32,256 nucleotides of DNA from Oscillospiraceae bacterium (GCA_031267965.1 JAIRYC010000093.1:1-32256); one strand, 5' to 3'; counted from the first letter of the stretch, positions 1 through 8,575 are shown. Translations and numbers: made by a program. The notes: a model not told the origin generated them from the letters alone.

Positions 1-402
1 CTGCCAAAAAAAGAAGTCATTAAGCTGAACCTTGAGATTGAAAAGCTCGAAAAATTCATGGGCGGCATTACCAACATGAAAAAGCCCCCTGCCGCTATCT
101 TTATTGTTGACCCGCGCAAAGAGCGCATTGCTGTGGCAGAAGCACGCAAGCTGCACATCCCCATTGTGGCCATTGTTGACACCAACTGCGACCCGGATGA
201 AATCGACTGGATTATCCCGGGCAACGATGACGCAATCCGCGCCGTGCGCTTGTTCTCCTCGGTCGTTGCCGACGCGGTGATTGAGGGCCGCGGCGGTGAG
301 GATAAGGAAGAAGCTGCCGGATTCTCGGCGGAAGAAGCACCGGCTGAGGAAGCAAATGTTGTTGCCGAGACGGTTGTTGCTGAAGAAGCTACAGCGGAAT
401 AA
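1..402 (+). CDS. rpsB: 30S ribosomal protein S2, C-terminal part (5' end outside window)
   Basis: The reading frame is open from base 1, so the N-terminus lies upstream of the window. The visible part matches the conserved C-terminal half of ribosomal protein S2: a lysine-rich helix, then [26 protein letters not shown] and [18 protein letters not shown]2 sits on the small subunit and is needed for S1 binding and initiation. After the conserved core there is an acidic Glu/Ala-rich tail of about 37 residues, a low-complexity extension also seen in some other Clostridia. The next gene is tsf 71 bases downstream, the classic rpsB-tsf operon, and no terminator is visible between them. Identification is secure; only the length is unknown. 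Confidence 0.97.
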   Translation: MPKKEVIKLNLEIEKLEKFMGGITNMKKPPAAIFIVDPRKERIAVAEARKLHIPIVAIVDTNCDPDEIDWIIPGNDDAIRAVRLFSSVVADAVIEGRGGEDKEEAAGFSAEEAPAEEANVVAETVVAEEATAE

Positions 403-473
403 GCGAACCCATTCTTACGGATGATTATGAATCAACCCTATTATAATACGGATTTATAAGGAGAGAACTACAC

Positions 474-1397
474 ATGGCATTTACGGCAAAAGAAGTCCAG
501 ACTCTGCGTGAGCGCACGGGTGTGGGTATGATGGACTGCAAAAAAGCGCTGACCGAAGCGGACGGCGATATGGAAAAAGCCATTGACTTTCTGCGTGAGC
601 GCGGACTTGCCGCCGCCGCCAAAAAGGCAGGGCGCATTGCCGCCGAGGGTGCGGTTGTGGCATATCAGGATGGCGAAACCGCCGTTTTACTGGAGGTCAA
701 CAGCGAGACGGACTTCGTTGCAAAAAACGCGGAATTTCAGGGCTTTGCCGTTGCGGTTGCCAAAACGGTTGCCGAAACCAATCCTGCTGATGTTGACACA
801 CTCCTTGCAACGGCTCTTTCCGGCGACAGCCGCACGGTGCAGGAAAATTTGCAGGATAAAATCCTCTTGATTGGCGAGAACCTGAAAATCCGCCGCTTTT
901 TCCGCGCAGAGGGCGTGAGTGCTACGTATATCCATGCGGGCGGTTCCGTCGGCGTGCTGGTGCGCTTTGCCACGGACGCAGACACTGCCGCCGCCAAGGC
1001 TGAATTTGCTCAGCTGGGCAAGGATATTGCCATGCAGGTTGCCGCCATGAACCCGAGCTACCTTGACGCGGCTTCCGTCCCGGCGGAGGTGCTTGCGCAC
1101 GAGAAGGAAATCCTTATTGCGCAGATGAAGGAAGACCCCAAAATGCAGGGCAAGCCGGACGCGGTGCTGGGCAAGATTGTGGACGGCAAGCTGGGTAAAT
1201 ATTACAGCGAGTCATGCCTGCTGGCGCAGCCGTATGTCAAGGATGACAGCCAGACGGTGGCCCAGTATATCGCTTCGGTTGCCAAGGTGCTGAGCGCGGA
1301 AGTTTCCGTGACGGAGTTTGTGCGCTTTGCCAAGGGCGAGGGCATTGAGAAGCGTCAGGATGACTTTGCGGCTGAGGTCGCGAACATGACGAAATAA
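474..1397 (+). CDS. tsf: Elongation factor Ts
   Basis: The 307-residue product is EF-Ts, the nucleotide exchange factor that releases GDP from EF-Tu. The N-terminal UBA-like domain (about residues 1-40) carries the hallmark RERTGVGMMDCKKAL, and the EF-Tu contact motif SETDFVAKN is at about residues 77-85. The length is normal for the family. The ATG is preceded by AGGAGAG at a good distance. It lies 71 bases after rpsB in the usual operon order and is followed within 22 bases by a rho-independent terminator, so it is the last gene of that transcript. Confidence 0.98.
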   Translation: MAFTAKEVQTLRERTGVGMMDCKKALTEADGDMEKAIDFLRERGLAAAAKKAGRIAAEGAVVAYQDGETAVLLEVNSETDFVAKNAEFQGFAVAVAKTVAETNPADVDTLLATALSGDSRTVQENLQDKILLIGENLKIRRFFRAEGVSATYIHAGGSVGVLVRFATDADTAAAKAEFAQLGKDIAMQVAAMNPSYLDAASVPAEVLAHEKEILIAQMKEDPKMQGKPDAVLGKIVDGKLGKYYSESCLLAQPYVKDDSQTVAQYIASVAKVLSAEVSVTEFVRFAKGEGIEKRQDDFAAEVANMTK

Positions 1398-1418
1398 GTC
1401 CGCATATAGACACAACTT

Positions 1419-1455
1419 AAAAAGGCGGAGTGCAGATAAGTTTTCCGCCTTTTTT
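1419..1455 (+). terminator. Rho-independent terminator after tsf
   Basis: AAAAAGGCGGA (1419-1429) pairs perfectly with TCCGCCTTTTT (1444-1454) around a 14-base loop, and the descending arm runs into a T tract. It starts 22 bases after the tsf stop and ends the rpsB-tsf operon. Confidence 0.9.
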
Positions 1456-1472
1456 GTATCTACAAATTGCCC

Positions 1473-1501
1473 TTACATTTTTCTTTTAAATATGGTATAA
1501 T
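1473..1501 (+). promoter_or_regulatory. Sigma-A promoter of the carD-like gene
   Basis: TTACAT (-35, 1473-1478) and TATAAT (-10, 1496-1501) are separated by exactly 17 bases. The -10 is preceded by TGG, an extended -10 (TGnTATAAT). It lies between the tsf terminator and the gene at 1551. Confidence 0.85.
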
Positions 1502-1550
1502 AGCATTGTTTTAATGTATGGTTTGATTTTTAATAAATGGGGAAACAACA

Positions 1551-2072
1551 ATGTTTCAAATTGGTGATACAATCCTTTATGGTGTATACGGCGTGTGTGC
1601 CATTGTGGACATTGTGAAGAAGAACTTTAACGGGGAAGCAACGGATTACTATGTCTTAAAGCCGGTTGAGGAAAAAAATTCCACAGCCTTTGTTCCGGTT
1701 AACGGCTTGACCGCTGAGAAGTTCCGCTGCCTTTTGTCTGCCGACGAGATCTATTCATTAATTGAAGCGATGCCGGACGAGGAGATGCTTTATATTGAGA
1801 ACGAGCTTGTCCGCCGTGAAAAGTTCAAGGAGATTATTGCCGAGGGTGACAGGACGGAGTTGATTCGGCTGATAAAAACGCTGTATCTGCAAGGGCGAGC
1901 AAAGCGCGGCGAGGGTAAAAAGCTTAACGTTATGGACGAGCGCTTGATGAAGGACGCCGAAAAAATCCTTTACGATGAGTTCGCTCATGTCCTGAACATT
2001 GAGCGAGAACAAGTCTTGCCGTTTATCACCGAACAAATTGAGGCTGCAAAAAAACAAGCTGAGAGTTTATAA
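1551..2072 (+). CDS. CarD/CdnL family RNA polymerase-binding regulator
   Basis: The 173-residue protein starts MFQIGDTILYGVYGVCAIVD, the signature of the CarD_CdnL_TRCF domain, a Tudor-like module (about residues 1-60) that binds the RNA polymerase beta subunit. The remaining two thirds are charged and helical, as in CarD/CdnL, where the C-terminal helical domain contacts promoter DNA at the upstream edge of the -10 element. The family stabilises open complexes at housekeeping promoters. The ATG follows GGGGAAAC. It has its own extended -10 promoter, and a separate promoter for dnaB begins 29 bases after its stop, so it is probably monocistronic. Family assignment is firm; its regulon cannot be read from here. 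Confidence 0.9.
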   Translation: MFQIGDTILYGVYGVCAIVDIVKKNFNGEATDYYVLKPVEEKNSTAFVPVNGLTAEKFRCLLSADEIYSLIEAMPDEEMLYIENELVRREKFKEIIAEGDRTELIRLIKTLYLQGRAKRGEGKKLNVMDERLMKDAEKILYDEFAHVLNIEREQVLPFITEQIEAAKKQAESL

Positions 2073-2100
2073 TTAAAGCAAGGTGATGGCGCACGCTCCA

Positions 2101-2129
2101 TTGCAACTCGACCTTTTGCGTGGTATAAT
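2101..2129 (+). promoter_or_regulatory. Sigma-A promoter of dnaB
   Basis: TTGCAA (-35, 2101-2106) and TATAAT (-10, 2124-2129) are spaced 17 bases apart with TGG directly before the -10. It is 36 bases upstream of the dnaB ATG. Confidence 0.87.
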
Positions 2130-2164
2130 ATCTGCCAATTGTCTAAGCTGCGCGAGGAGTTACT

Positions 2165-3547
2165 ATGGCGGACTTCCAATTCTCCGACTTTAACCAAGTG
2201 AACATGCCCTTTGCCCAAGAGGCAGAGCAGGCAGTGCTTGGCTGTATCCTCAAGGACCCGGTGTGCATGAGCCAAGTGCAGATTATCCTGCGCCCGGAGC
2301 ATTTTTTCCTCCCGCAGCACCAGGCGATTTTTGCGCAGATGGTTCAGCTTGAAACAATGGGCGGCAAAATTGACCCGCTGATTGTGCTCAACGCGCTGAT
2401 AAAAGATAAGATCTACGACGAAGCCGGCGGGCGGCAATATCTGTTTCAACTGGCGCAGTCCGTGCCGTCGTCAGTTAACGTCGAATCCTGGGCGCACATC
2501 ATCCGCGAAAAGGCAATACTGCGCTCACTCATCACGGTTTCGCAGGAAACGATTGAGGCGGCAGCGGCGCAGGCGGAGGACGCGGACATGCTTTTGGATT
2601 CTGCGGAGCAACGCCTTTACGAGTTGCGCAGTGGCAAGGGAAGCAATCTGCCCTCCAAGCTGATTGACGTGATTGTGAGCGACGTTTATCCGCACCTGCA
2701 ACTGCTTTCCAATCCAGAAACGGCCGAGGAATTCAAGGGGCTTTCCACAGGTTTTGCGGATTTAGATTCAGTCATTGGAGGGTTGAATAAATCTGACCTG
2801 ATATTACTGGGCGCACGCCCGGCGGTTGGTAAAACCAGTGTTGCGCTCAACCTTGCGCGCAACGTGGCCGGTCATGGCAAAAAGGTGGTTTTCTTTTCGC
2901 TGGAGATGACCAAGCAGCAGCTCGCGCAACGCGTCTGGTCGTCCGAGGCGGCGGTTGAAGTGTTCCGTATGCGTGCGCCCGGTCATTTTGGCGAGCAGGA
3001 CTGGAATCGTCTGAGCGGCGCGACCGTTGCGCTCAAGGATGTGGAGCTCTATCTTGACGATACGTCTAATATAACCGTCTCCGAGATTAAGGCACGGATA
3101 CGCCGGCTGAAAAACGTGGGCTGCGTGTTTATTGATTACTTAGGCCTGCTTGCCAGCGACCAAAAAGCTGAGAACCGCGTGCAGGAGGTCAGTAAAATTA
3201 CCCGCGCCCTCAAGATGATGGCGAAGGATCTGAACATACCGGTAGTGGTTTGCGCCCAACTCTCCCGCGCGACGGAGCAAGGCGGCAAGCACCGCAAGCC
3301 CGGTCTGGCGGATTTGCGCGAATCCGGCTCCATTGAGCAGGACGCGGATATTGTGCTCATGCTTTACCGCACAGAGTATGATCCTGAAGGCCAGGACATG
3401 CCGCCAATGGGCGAGGATATCTCGCTGCTGGAAATTATTGTGGCGAAGAACCGCCACGGCGCAACCAAAACGCTGCAGTTCCATTTTGACGGCAAATACA
3501 CCCGCATTACGCAAATTGCGCAGAGTGAGTACGGCAATTACGAATGA
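2165..3547 (+). CDS. dnaB: Replicative DNA helicase DnaB
   Basis: The 460-residue product is the hexameric replication-fork helicase (DnaC in Bacillus naming). The N-terminal helical domain (about residues 15-120, QEAEQAVLGCIL at its start) mediates hexamer and primase contacts. The C-terminal RecA-like domain carries the Walker A box GARPAVGKTS at residues 216-225, FFSLEMTKQQLAQR, the Walker B strand CVFIDYLGL and the QLSRATEQ / DLRESGSIEQDAD motifs. Length is normal and no residue of the ATPase core is missing. GCGAGGAG precedes the ATG, and a sigma-A promoter lies just upstream. A small membrane-protein gene follows after 25 bases and is probably co-transcribed. Unlike many Firmicutes, rplI is not immediately upstream. 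Confidence 0.98.
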   Translation: MADFQFSDFNQVNMPFAQEAEQAVLGCILKDPVCMSQVQIILRPEHFFLPQHQAIFAQMVQLETMGGKIDPLIVLNALIKDKIYDEAGGRQYLFQLAQSVPSSVNVESWAHIIREKAILRSLITVSQETIEAAAAQAEDADMLLDSAEQRLYELRSGKGSNLPSKLIDVIVSDVYPHLQLLSNPETAEEFKGLSTGFADLDSVIGGLNKSDLILLGARPAVGKTSVALNLARNVAGHGKKVVFFSLEMTKQQLAQRVWSSEAAVEVFRMRAPGHFGEQDWNRLSGATVALKDVELYLDDTSNITVSEIKARIRRLKNVGCVFIDYLGLLASDQKAENRVQEVSKITRALKMMAKDLNIPVVVCAQLSRATEQGGKHRKPGLADLRESGSIEQDADIVLMLYRTEYDPEGQDMPPMGEDISLLEIIVAKNRHGATKTLQFHFDGKYTRITQIAQSEYGNYE

Positions 3548-3572
3548 TATCCGCCATAAAGGAGTTGACGCT

Positions 3573-4094
3573 GTGAAAAAGCAGGTCTTTGACGTTCTCA
3601 AGGTTCCCGTCGTTCTTTTTATGTGTGATGTTGAGTCGTCCAAGCCCGGCAAGCAATTTGAGAGCTTGGACGTTATAATTAAAGTAAAAGCGGACCCCTT
3701 TGGTGATGTTGCAATGGATGCGCGCAATGAGCAATTTGAGCCAGTCACTGGCAATTGGAAGCTGCAGAATACTTACAGCGGTATAATTCTTATCGTCGTT
3801 TTAATCTTTTTTGCTCTGCCCTTAAGCTACCGCCTTAAAAAGCGATTGCCTGAGCTTATCATCAAAGAGAAAAAGATGGTCCAGTATATGTGTTATATTT
3901 TGCTGGCGCTCTCTATGCTCATACCGATTATTGGTTTGACAAGTAACTACACCGGCCGGGACATAAAAGTCGATATCTACGCAATTTCCAGATGGCCGGC
4001 ATTTTGCCTAGCGCTCGCTTCGTTGGTGCCTGAGCTGCTGATGTGCGGAAACCCGGTTCCTTTGCCTGACACGGAAAAGGACGGCGCCACATGA
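3573..4094 (+). CDS. Uncharacterised small membrane protein
   Basis: I do not recognise this 173-residue protein. A GTG start is chosen at 3573 because AAAGGAG (3558-3564) sits 8 bases before it; the frame stays open further upstream but would then overlap dnaB out of frame. Three hydrophobic stretches are visible: about residues 67-88 (GIILIVVLIFFALPLSY), 101-120 (MCYILLALSMLIPIIGL) and 135-153. The first 65 residues are mostly polar, and the tail is short and charged. Its stop overlaps the tilS start (ATGA at 4091-4094), so translation of the two is probably coupled. It may be a lineage-specific integral membrane protein; no catalytic motif is visible. Confidence 0.75.
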   Translation: MKKQVFDVLKVPVVLFMCDVESSKPGKQFESLDVIIKVKADPFGDVAMDARNEQFEPVTGNWKLQNTYSGIILIVVLIFFALPLSYRLKKRLPELIIKEKKMVQYMCYILLALSMLIPIIGLTSNYTGRDIKVDIYAISRWPAFCLALASLVPELLMCGNPVPLPDTEKDGAT

Positions 4095-5104
4095 ACACAT
4101 TTGACGCTGTGCACGAAAGCATCGCGCGCCATATGTTGATTATGCCGGACGACAGTGTCCTTGCGGGCGTATCCGGCGGGGCGGATTCCCTATGCATGCT
4201 GCACATTCTCACGCAGCTGCGGGAGAAACTGGGCTTTACCCTTACGGCGTCGCATGTGAATCACTGTCTGCGCGGCGCTCAGTCTGATGAGGACGAAGCG
4301 CTCGTCAGTCGCTATTGTGAGGATTGGGACGTACCCCTGCAAATCCGCCGGGTGGACTGCGCCGCCGAGGCAAAAACGCGCGGCGTTGGTCTGGAGGAAT
4401 GCGGGCGCGCTTTGCGCTATGAATTTTTTCGTGCGTGCAGTATCTCACATGGAAAAATCGCGTTGGCACACACATTGAGCGACCGCACCGAAACATTGAT
4501 TTTTAACCTGACACGCGGGGCTTCACTGCATGGGCTGTGTTCGATTCCTTATGCACGCACTGACACGGACGGCACAAAATGGACAGTAATTGTCCGTCCG
4601 CTTTTGGATATCACACGCGGCCAGATTGAGGAATATTGCGCCGCGCGCGGCATTGAATATGCAGTTGACGCCAGCAATACGGATATTCGCTATGCGCGCA
4701 ACAGAATTCGGCACAGGGTTTTGCCGGAGCTGCGCACCATTAACCCGCAGTTAGAGGCGGCAACGGCACGAACGCTGCAGAGCCTTGCGGCTGACGACAT
4801 ATATTTACAGAATGAAGCCGCCGCGCTCGTGGAAAATTGCAGGATTGGTTTTTTTGAAGGCCTCGATGCACATTTTGAGACGCAGCGCCTGCTGAAAGCG
4901 CCCATACCTATTCGCAGCCGCGCCTTGCGGCAAATTTTGGCGGATCTGGGCATACAAATTACGGCGGATGCCATTATCCGGCTGGAGAGCGTGCTTGCCG
5001 GAGGCAGGGTTTCAGTTGGCGGGGGCGTGCTTGCGGCTTGCCGGCGGGGCATACTAAAATTCAACAGAGAGCTGCGCTCACCCAAGGTCAGTCCCGCAGA
5101 ATAG
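4091..5104 (+). CDS. tilS: tRNA(Ile)-lysidine synthetase TilS
   Basis: The 337-residue protein has the N-type ATP-pyrophosphatase P-loop VSGGADSLCMLHIL near residues 26-39, followed by the family motif ASHVNHCLRG. TilS ligates lysine to C34 of the CAU-anticodon tRNA-Ile so that it reads AUA codons; it is essential and cytosolic. The conserved ALAHTLSDRTET and NTDIRYARNRIRH motifs are present, though the usual HHxDDQ is changed to HTLSDRTE. At 337 residues it is shorter than the Bacillus form and lacks most of the C-terminal domain, as in many compact TilS proteins. The start overlaps the upstream membrane-protein stop. tilS and ftsH neighbour each other here without the hpt gene that often separates them. 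Confidence 0.93.
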   Translation: MNTFDAVHESIARHMLIMPDDSVLAGVSGGADSLCMLHILTQLREKLGFTLTASHVNHCLRGAQSDEDEALVSRYCEDWDVPLQIRRVDCAAEAKTRGVGLEECGRALRYEFFRACSISHGKIALAHTLSDRTETLIFNLTRGASLHGLCSIPYARTDTDGTKWTVIVRPLLDITRGQIEEYCAARGIEYAVDASNTDIRYARNRIRHRVLPELRTINPQLEAATARTLQSLAADDIYLQNEAAALVENCRIGFFEGLDAHFETQRLLKAPIPIRSRALRQILADLGIQITADAIIRLESVLAGGRVSVGGGVLAACRRGILKFNRELRSPKVSPAE

Positions 5105-5171
5105 CAGGATATAAGGAGGCAAGCCAGCGATGCTTTGGTGGGCATGCCGCTGGGCAAGATAGACGCAATAT

Positions 5172-5200
5172 TTGCATTTTTTTCAGTTTTGTGGTATAAT
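5172..5200 (+). promoter_or_regulatory. Sigma-A promoter of ftsH
   Basis: TTGCAT (-35, 5172-5177) and TATAAT (-10, 5195-5200) have a 17-base spacer and a TGG extended -10. It lies inside the in-frame stretch upstream of ftsH, so the upstream ATG at 5135 would not be on this transcript. This decides the start of ftsH. Confidence 0.87.
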
Positions 5201-5254
5201 ATTTCAATACTGTCTGTGCAAAGCACTATCTTTGGCACAATACGGGGGGATAAA

Positions 5255-7417
5255 TTGAACAGAAATAAATTGCTTACCATCATATCTTGGCTGATTATTC
5301 CAGTGGCGCTGATTTCAGTCTTTAGCATGTTTACGCGCAAAAAAGAGCCGGAAAAGCTGCAGTATTATCAGATTCTCGCTTTCTTCCAGGAGGATGAGAT
5401 TGCCGAATGCACACTGAACATGGCAAGTGGCAAGCTGGCGTATATCCTGCGCGAAGACAAGGAAGCGGCTGACAAAAAGAACGCCGAGAAGCCCGACGCG
5501 AAGGAAAAGGATAAGGCAAAACCGAAGGTTAACGTTTATGCTGTGGCCAACGTGGAGATTTTTATCAGCGATGTACACAAGTTGCTTGTTGAGCACAATA
5601 AGGCAGTCCAAAACCAAGTCAATAATCAGGGCACAAAATACCCGGTAACGGGTACAGTGGCGGACACAAGCGCCGTTACAACCACTTTGCCGCCCGATGC
5701 AGAAAACACGGCTGCGCCGGGAGAAGTAACTACCGTACCAACCGGTGAGGTCAGCACACCTGAACCAACTGCGGCGCTCTCTGCGGAAATAACGACCGTG
5801 CCGTCTACTGAGATAAGCATAACTTCCACACAGGACTATGCAAAGGAACTTGAAGCGGCAGGGCTAATTAAGTTTGACTTAACCAAGGAATCCGCCGGCA
5901 GCTTTCTTTTGAGTTTGCTGCCTACAGTTCTGTTGGGTGCGTTGATGATCGTGCTCGTTGTGGTAATGTACCGCAAAATGGATAAAACAATGACCAGCGA
6001 AACCAACCGCACACTGGCGTTTGGCAAGGCGCGCACCCGCAAGGGCAAGGATGAAAAGCGCCGCACCACCTTTGAGGACGTTGCTGGGGCGGACGAAGAA
6101 AAAGAAGAGCTGAGTGAAATTGTGGAGTTTCTCAAGAACCCGCGGAAGTTTAACGAGATTGGCGCGCGGATTCCCAAGGGCGTGTTGCTCGTCGGACCTC
6201 CTGGAACAGGCAAGACGCTGCTTGCGCGTGCTGTTGCGGGTGAGGCGGACGTGCCGTTTTTCTCTATCTCTGGCTCCGATTTCGTAGAGATGTACGTTGG
6301 TGTGGGCGCCTCCCGCGTGCGCGATTTGTTTGAGCAAGCCAAGCACGACAGCCCCGCGATTATCTTCATTGACGAGATCGACGCGGTCGGCAGGCACCGC
6401 GGCGCGGGCATGGGCGGCGGTCACGATGAGCGTGAGCAGACCCTCAACCAGCTTTTGGTGGAGATGGACGGCTTTGGCGCAAACGAAGGTGTGATTATCA
6501 TTGCCGCAACAAACCGCCCAGATATCCTTGACCCAGCACTGCTGCGTCCCGGACGTTTTGACCGTCAGGTCACGGTGGGCTATCCGGATATCAAGGGACG
6601 CGAGGAAATCCTTGTTGTGCACGCAAAGGGCAAGCCGCTTGCGCCAGACGTGGAGCTATCGGTTATTGCGCGGGCGACGGTGGGCTTTACTGGCGCGGAC
6701 CTTGAGAATCTGCTGAACGAGGCGGCGCTCATGGCGGCACGGCGCGGCAAGCACGCAATCACCATGGATGAGATTGACGAAGCATCCATCAAGGTTCAGC
6801 TTGGCACGGAGAAGCGCTCGCACAAGCTGACGGACAAAGAGAAGCGCCTGACAGCCTATCATGAGGCGGGTCATGCGGTGGCGGGCTATTATTTGGAAAA
6901 CGCGGACAGGGTACACCAGGTCAGCATTATCCCGCGTGGCATGGCGGGCGGCTATACGCTGCACCTGCCAAGCGAGGACAAGGACACAATCAGCAAGAGC
7001 GAAATGCTTGACAGGCTGATTATCCTGCTGGGCGGACGTGCCGCGGAAGCGATTGTGCTGGGCGATATTTCCACCGGAGCCAGCAACGATTTGCAGCGCG
7101 CCACCGAGCTTGCGCGCAAAATGATAACGAAGTACGGCATGAGCGACGCGCTTGGACCACTCACCTTTGGCAGCGAGCAGGAGGAGGTCTTCCTTGGTCG
7201 GGATTACACCACGCACGCGCGCAATTACTCCGAGCGCATTGCCAGCGAGATTGACGAAGAGATGAATCATGTGATTACCGACGCTTACAAGCGCACGGAG
7301 AAAATCCTGACGGAGCACAGGGATAAGCTTGAGGCAATTGCTACCGCACTGCTGGAAAAAGAAAAGCTTGACGGCACTGAATTCAAGGCGATTATGATGG
7401 ATGGCGTGACAGAATAA
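5255..7417 (+). CDS. ftsH: ATP-dependent zinc metalloprotease FtsH with enlarged extracytoplasmic domain
   Basis: This is the membrane-anchored AAA+ protease that degrades misfolded membrane proteins and regulators. I place the start at TTG 5255 (720 residues): GGGGGGA precedes it, it lies downstream of the promoter, and it puts the first membrane helix at residues 6-26. The second helix is at about 217-240. Cytoplasmic motifs are complete: Walker A GPPGTGKT near 314-321, Walker [12 protein letters not shown], the [22 protein letters not shown] and the zinc site HEAGH at 536-540. The segment between the two helices is about 190 residues against roughly 75 in E. coli FtsH; its second part (about 128-192) is a Thr/Pro/Ala/Ser-rich linker. 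A terminator follows. Confidence 0.96.
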   Translation: MNRNKLLTIISWLIIPVALISVFSMFTRKKEPEKLQYYQILAFFQEDEIAECTLNMASGKLAYILREDKEAADKKNAEKPDAKEKDKAKPKVNVYAVANVEIFISDVHKLLVEHNKAVQNQVNNQGTKYPVTGTVADTSAVTTTLPPDAENTAAPGEVTTVPTGEVSTPEPTAALSAEITTVPSTEISITSTQDYAKELEAAGLIKFDLTKESAGSFLLSLLPTVLLGALMIVLVVVMYRKMDKTMTSETNRTLAFGKARTRKGKDEKRRTTFEDVAGADEEKEELSEIVEFLKNPRKFNEIGARIPKGVLLVGPPGTGKTLLARAVAGEADVPFFSISGSDFVEMYVGVGASRVRDLFEQAKHDSPAIIFIDEIDAVGRHRGAGMGGGHDEREQTLNQLLVEMDGFGANEGVIIIAATNRPDILDPALLRPGRFDRQVTVGYPDIKGREEILVVHAKGKPLAPDVELSVIARATVGFTGADLENLLNEAALMAARRGKHAITMDEIDEASIKVQLGTEKRSHKLTDKEKRLTAYHEAGHAVAGYYLENADRVHQVSIIPRGMAGGYTLHLPSEDKDTISKSEMLDRLIILLGGRAAEAIVLGDISTGASNDLQRATELARKMITKYGMSDALGPLTFGSEQEEVFLGRDYTTHARNYSERIASEIDEEMNHVITDAYKRTEKILTEHRDKLEAIATALLEKEKLDGTEFKAIMMDGVTE

Positions 7418-7449
7418 TCCGCAGGACAAGCTGGCATATAGTAAATTTA

Positions 7450-7476
7450 GGGGTGGGCATTGCCTGCCCCGTTTTT
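7450..7476 (+). terminator. Rho-independent terminator after ftsH
   Basis: GGGCA (7455-7459) pairs with TGCCC (7465-7469) around TTGCC, flanked by further G/C pairs, and is followed by GTTTTT. It lies 33 bases after the ftsH stop, between the convergent ftsH and gpr genes. Confidence 0.75.
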
Positions 7477-7542
7477 GTGGTTAGGAGTACATCATCTTGT
7501 AATTATAAGAAAGCCGCCGCTTTTCGCCAAAGCCTTGCTTAA

Positions 7543-8355
7543 TTATTCCGCCGTTAAATAGAGCAAATCCTCCGCCGAAAGCCCGGCTTGCAGCGCTAGG
7601 TTAACCGCCAGCGCAATCAGACGAGCGGAGCGCTCAGTCAGCAAATCAATATCACGAGGAGCGACAAAGTAAGGGCGCGGCGTTGATCTGTCACCATGCT
7701 CGTAGTCAACCACAGTCGGTACGCCTATGGCAATCACCGGCACGCCCAGTGTGTTTGCGCTCAGCTCTGGGCGCGTGTTTTCCACGCCGCTGCCAGGTGA
7801 AACCCCCGCGTCACTTAGCTGTACGGTGCTGCCCAAGCGCGCTATATTCCCCGCCGCCAGCGCATCAACCACAATAACCGCCGCTGGATGCACTTCCTTA
7901 AGCAAGCCGGACAGAACCTCACATGACTCAAGACCTGTTTGCGCAAAAACTCCCGGCGCCAGTGCGCAGACCTCACGCAGATTTGCGCCGCCAAGTGTCC
8001 TCCGGCCGCGCGTCGTCAGAATATGCCGCACGGTGCGCGGACCCAGCGCGTCCGGCGTGATTTGTGCGTTGCCCAGTCCCAGCACAAGCACGGCGCCATT
8101 TTGTGGTAATATTGCGCTTATTTCGTCCGCGAGGATTTGCGCCTGTTCCGCTTCCGGCGGCTCTGCGGAAAGTATATCCGGGAAGCGCATAGTGATATAC
8201 ACACCCGGCGGTTTGCCAAAGTCCGGTGCGTCTTGGCCAACTCTTATGCGCGTGATTTTGGTTTTACTGTGTGTAGTTTCTTCTTTGGTTACGCCGGATG
8301 ACGGCGAAACGCGTTCGTGCAGCTCCAGCGCAAGGTCGGTGCGAGGCAATGGCAT
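7543..8355 (-). CDS. gpr: GPR endopeptidase (germination spore protease)
   Basis: The 270-residue product matches GPR (peptidase family A25), which degrades DNA-coating small acid-soluble spore proteins when a spore germinates. Visible conserved stretches are RTDLALE near the N-terminus (close to the zymogen cleavage site in Bacillus), VLVLGLGNAQITPDALGPRTV, VIVVDALAA, TVQLSDAGVSPGSGV and NTLGVPVIAIGVPTVVD. The frame is open further upstream, but the ATG at 8355 has an excellent AAGGAG site and directly precedes the conserved N-terminus. It is slightly shorter than Bacillus GPR. It is convergent with ftsH and divergent from the dockerin protein. In Bacillus the gene is forespore-expressed; a weak sigma-F/G-like match (GTATC, then GGGCACGCT) can be drawn upstream but is not proof. 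Confidence 0.95.
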   Translation of the reverse strand: MPLPRTDLALELHERVSPSSGVTKEETTHSKTKITRIRVGQDAPDFGKPPGVYITMRFPDILSAEPPEAEQAQILADEISAILPQNGAVLVLGLGNAQITPDALGPRTVRHILTTRGRRTLGGANLREVCALAPGVFAQTGLESCEVLSGLLKEVHPAAVIVVDALAAGNIARLGSTVQLSDAGVSPGSGVENTRPELSANTLGVPVIAIGVPTVVDYEHGDRSTPRPYFVAPRDIDLLTERSARLIALAVNLALQAGLSAEDLLYLTAE

Positions 8356-8401
8356 GGAGGGCACTCCTTCGTTTACACTTTCTCTTAGCGTGCCCGAACA
8401 A

Positions 8402-8436
8402 TTTTGTAAGATACTGACAGTCATTATCTTACAAAA
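8402..8436. repeat. 35-bp near-perfect palindrome between gpr and the dockerin gene
   Basis: TTTTGTAAGATA (8402-8413) and TATCTTACAAAA (8425-8436) are perfect inverted repeats; the centre continues as TGAC-A-GTCA with one C/T mismatch, giving 16 of 17 pairs. It is 46 bases upstream of the gpr start and 65 bases upstream of the -35 of the divergent gene. No T tract follows on either strand, so an operator is more likely than a terminator. Confidence 0.8.
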
Positions 8437-8501
8437 ACGGTAAATATATCTCCATCCGAATTGCCAATTTGAAAACAGTTTGGAAATTTTCCGCAAAAGG
8501 C

Positions 8502-8530
8502 TTGAATCTGCACAGCTTTTTATGTATAAT
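8502..8530 (+). promoter_or_regulatory. Sigma-A promoter of the dockerin repeat protein
   Basis: TTGAAT (-35, 8502-8507) and TATAAT (-10, 8525-8530) with a 17-base spacer lie 45 bases before the GTG start at 8576. The location rules out the in-frame ATG at 8480. Confidence 0.87.
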
Positions 8531-8575
8531 AATTATGGCGTATTTTACGCACCACATAAAAAAGGATGCTTTGCC

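Noticed and set aside
3333-3572. Upstream in-frame extension of the small membrane protein
   Set aside because: It overlaps dnaB in another frame and has arginine-rich shadow composition; GTG 3573 has a proper ribosome site.
6656-7429. Minus-strand 257-codon frame opposite ftsH
   Set aside because: It lies fully within the ftsH protease domain and is a high-GC codon-position shadow.
8480-8575. Upstream in-frame extension of the dockerin protein
   Set aside because: The -35/-10 promoter at 8502-8530 lies inside it, and no ribosome site precedes the ATG at 8480.
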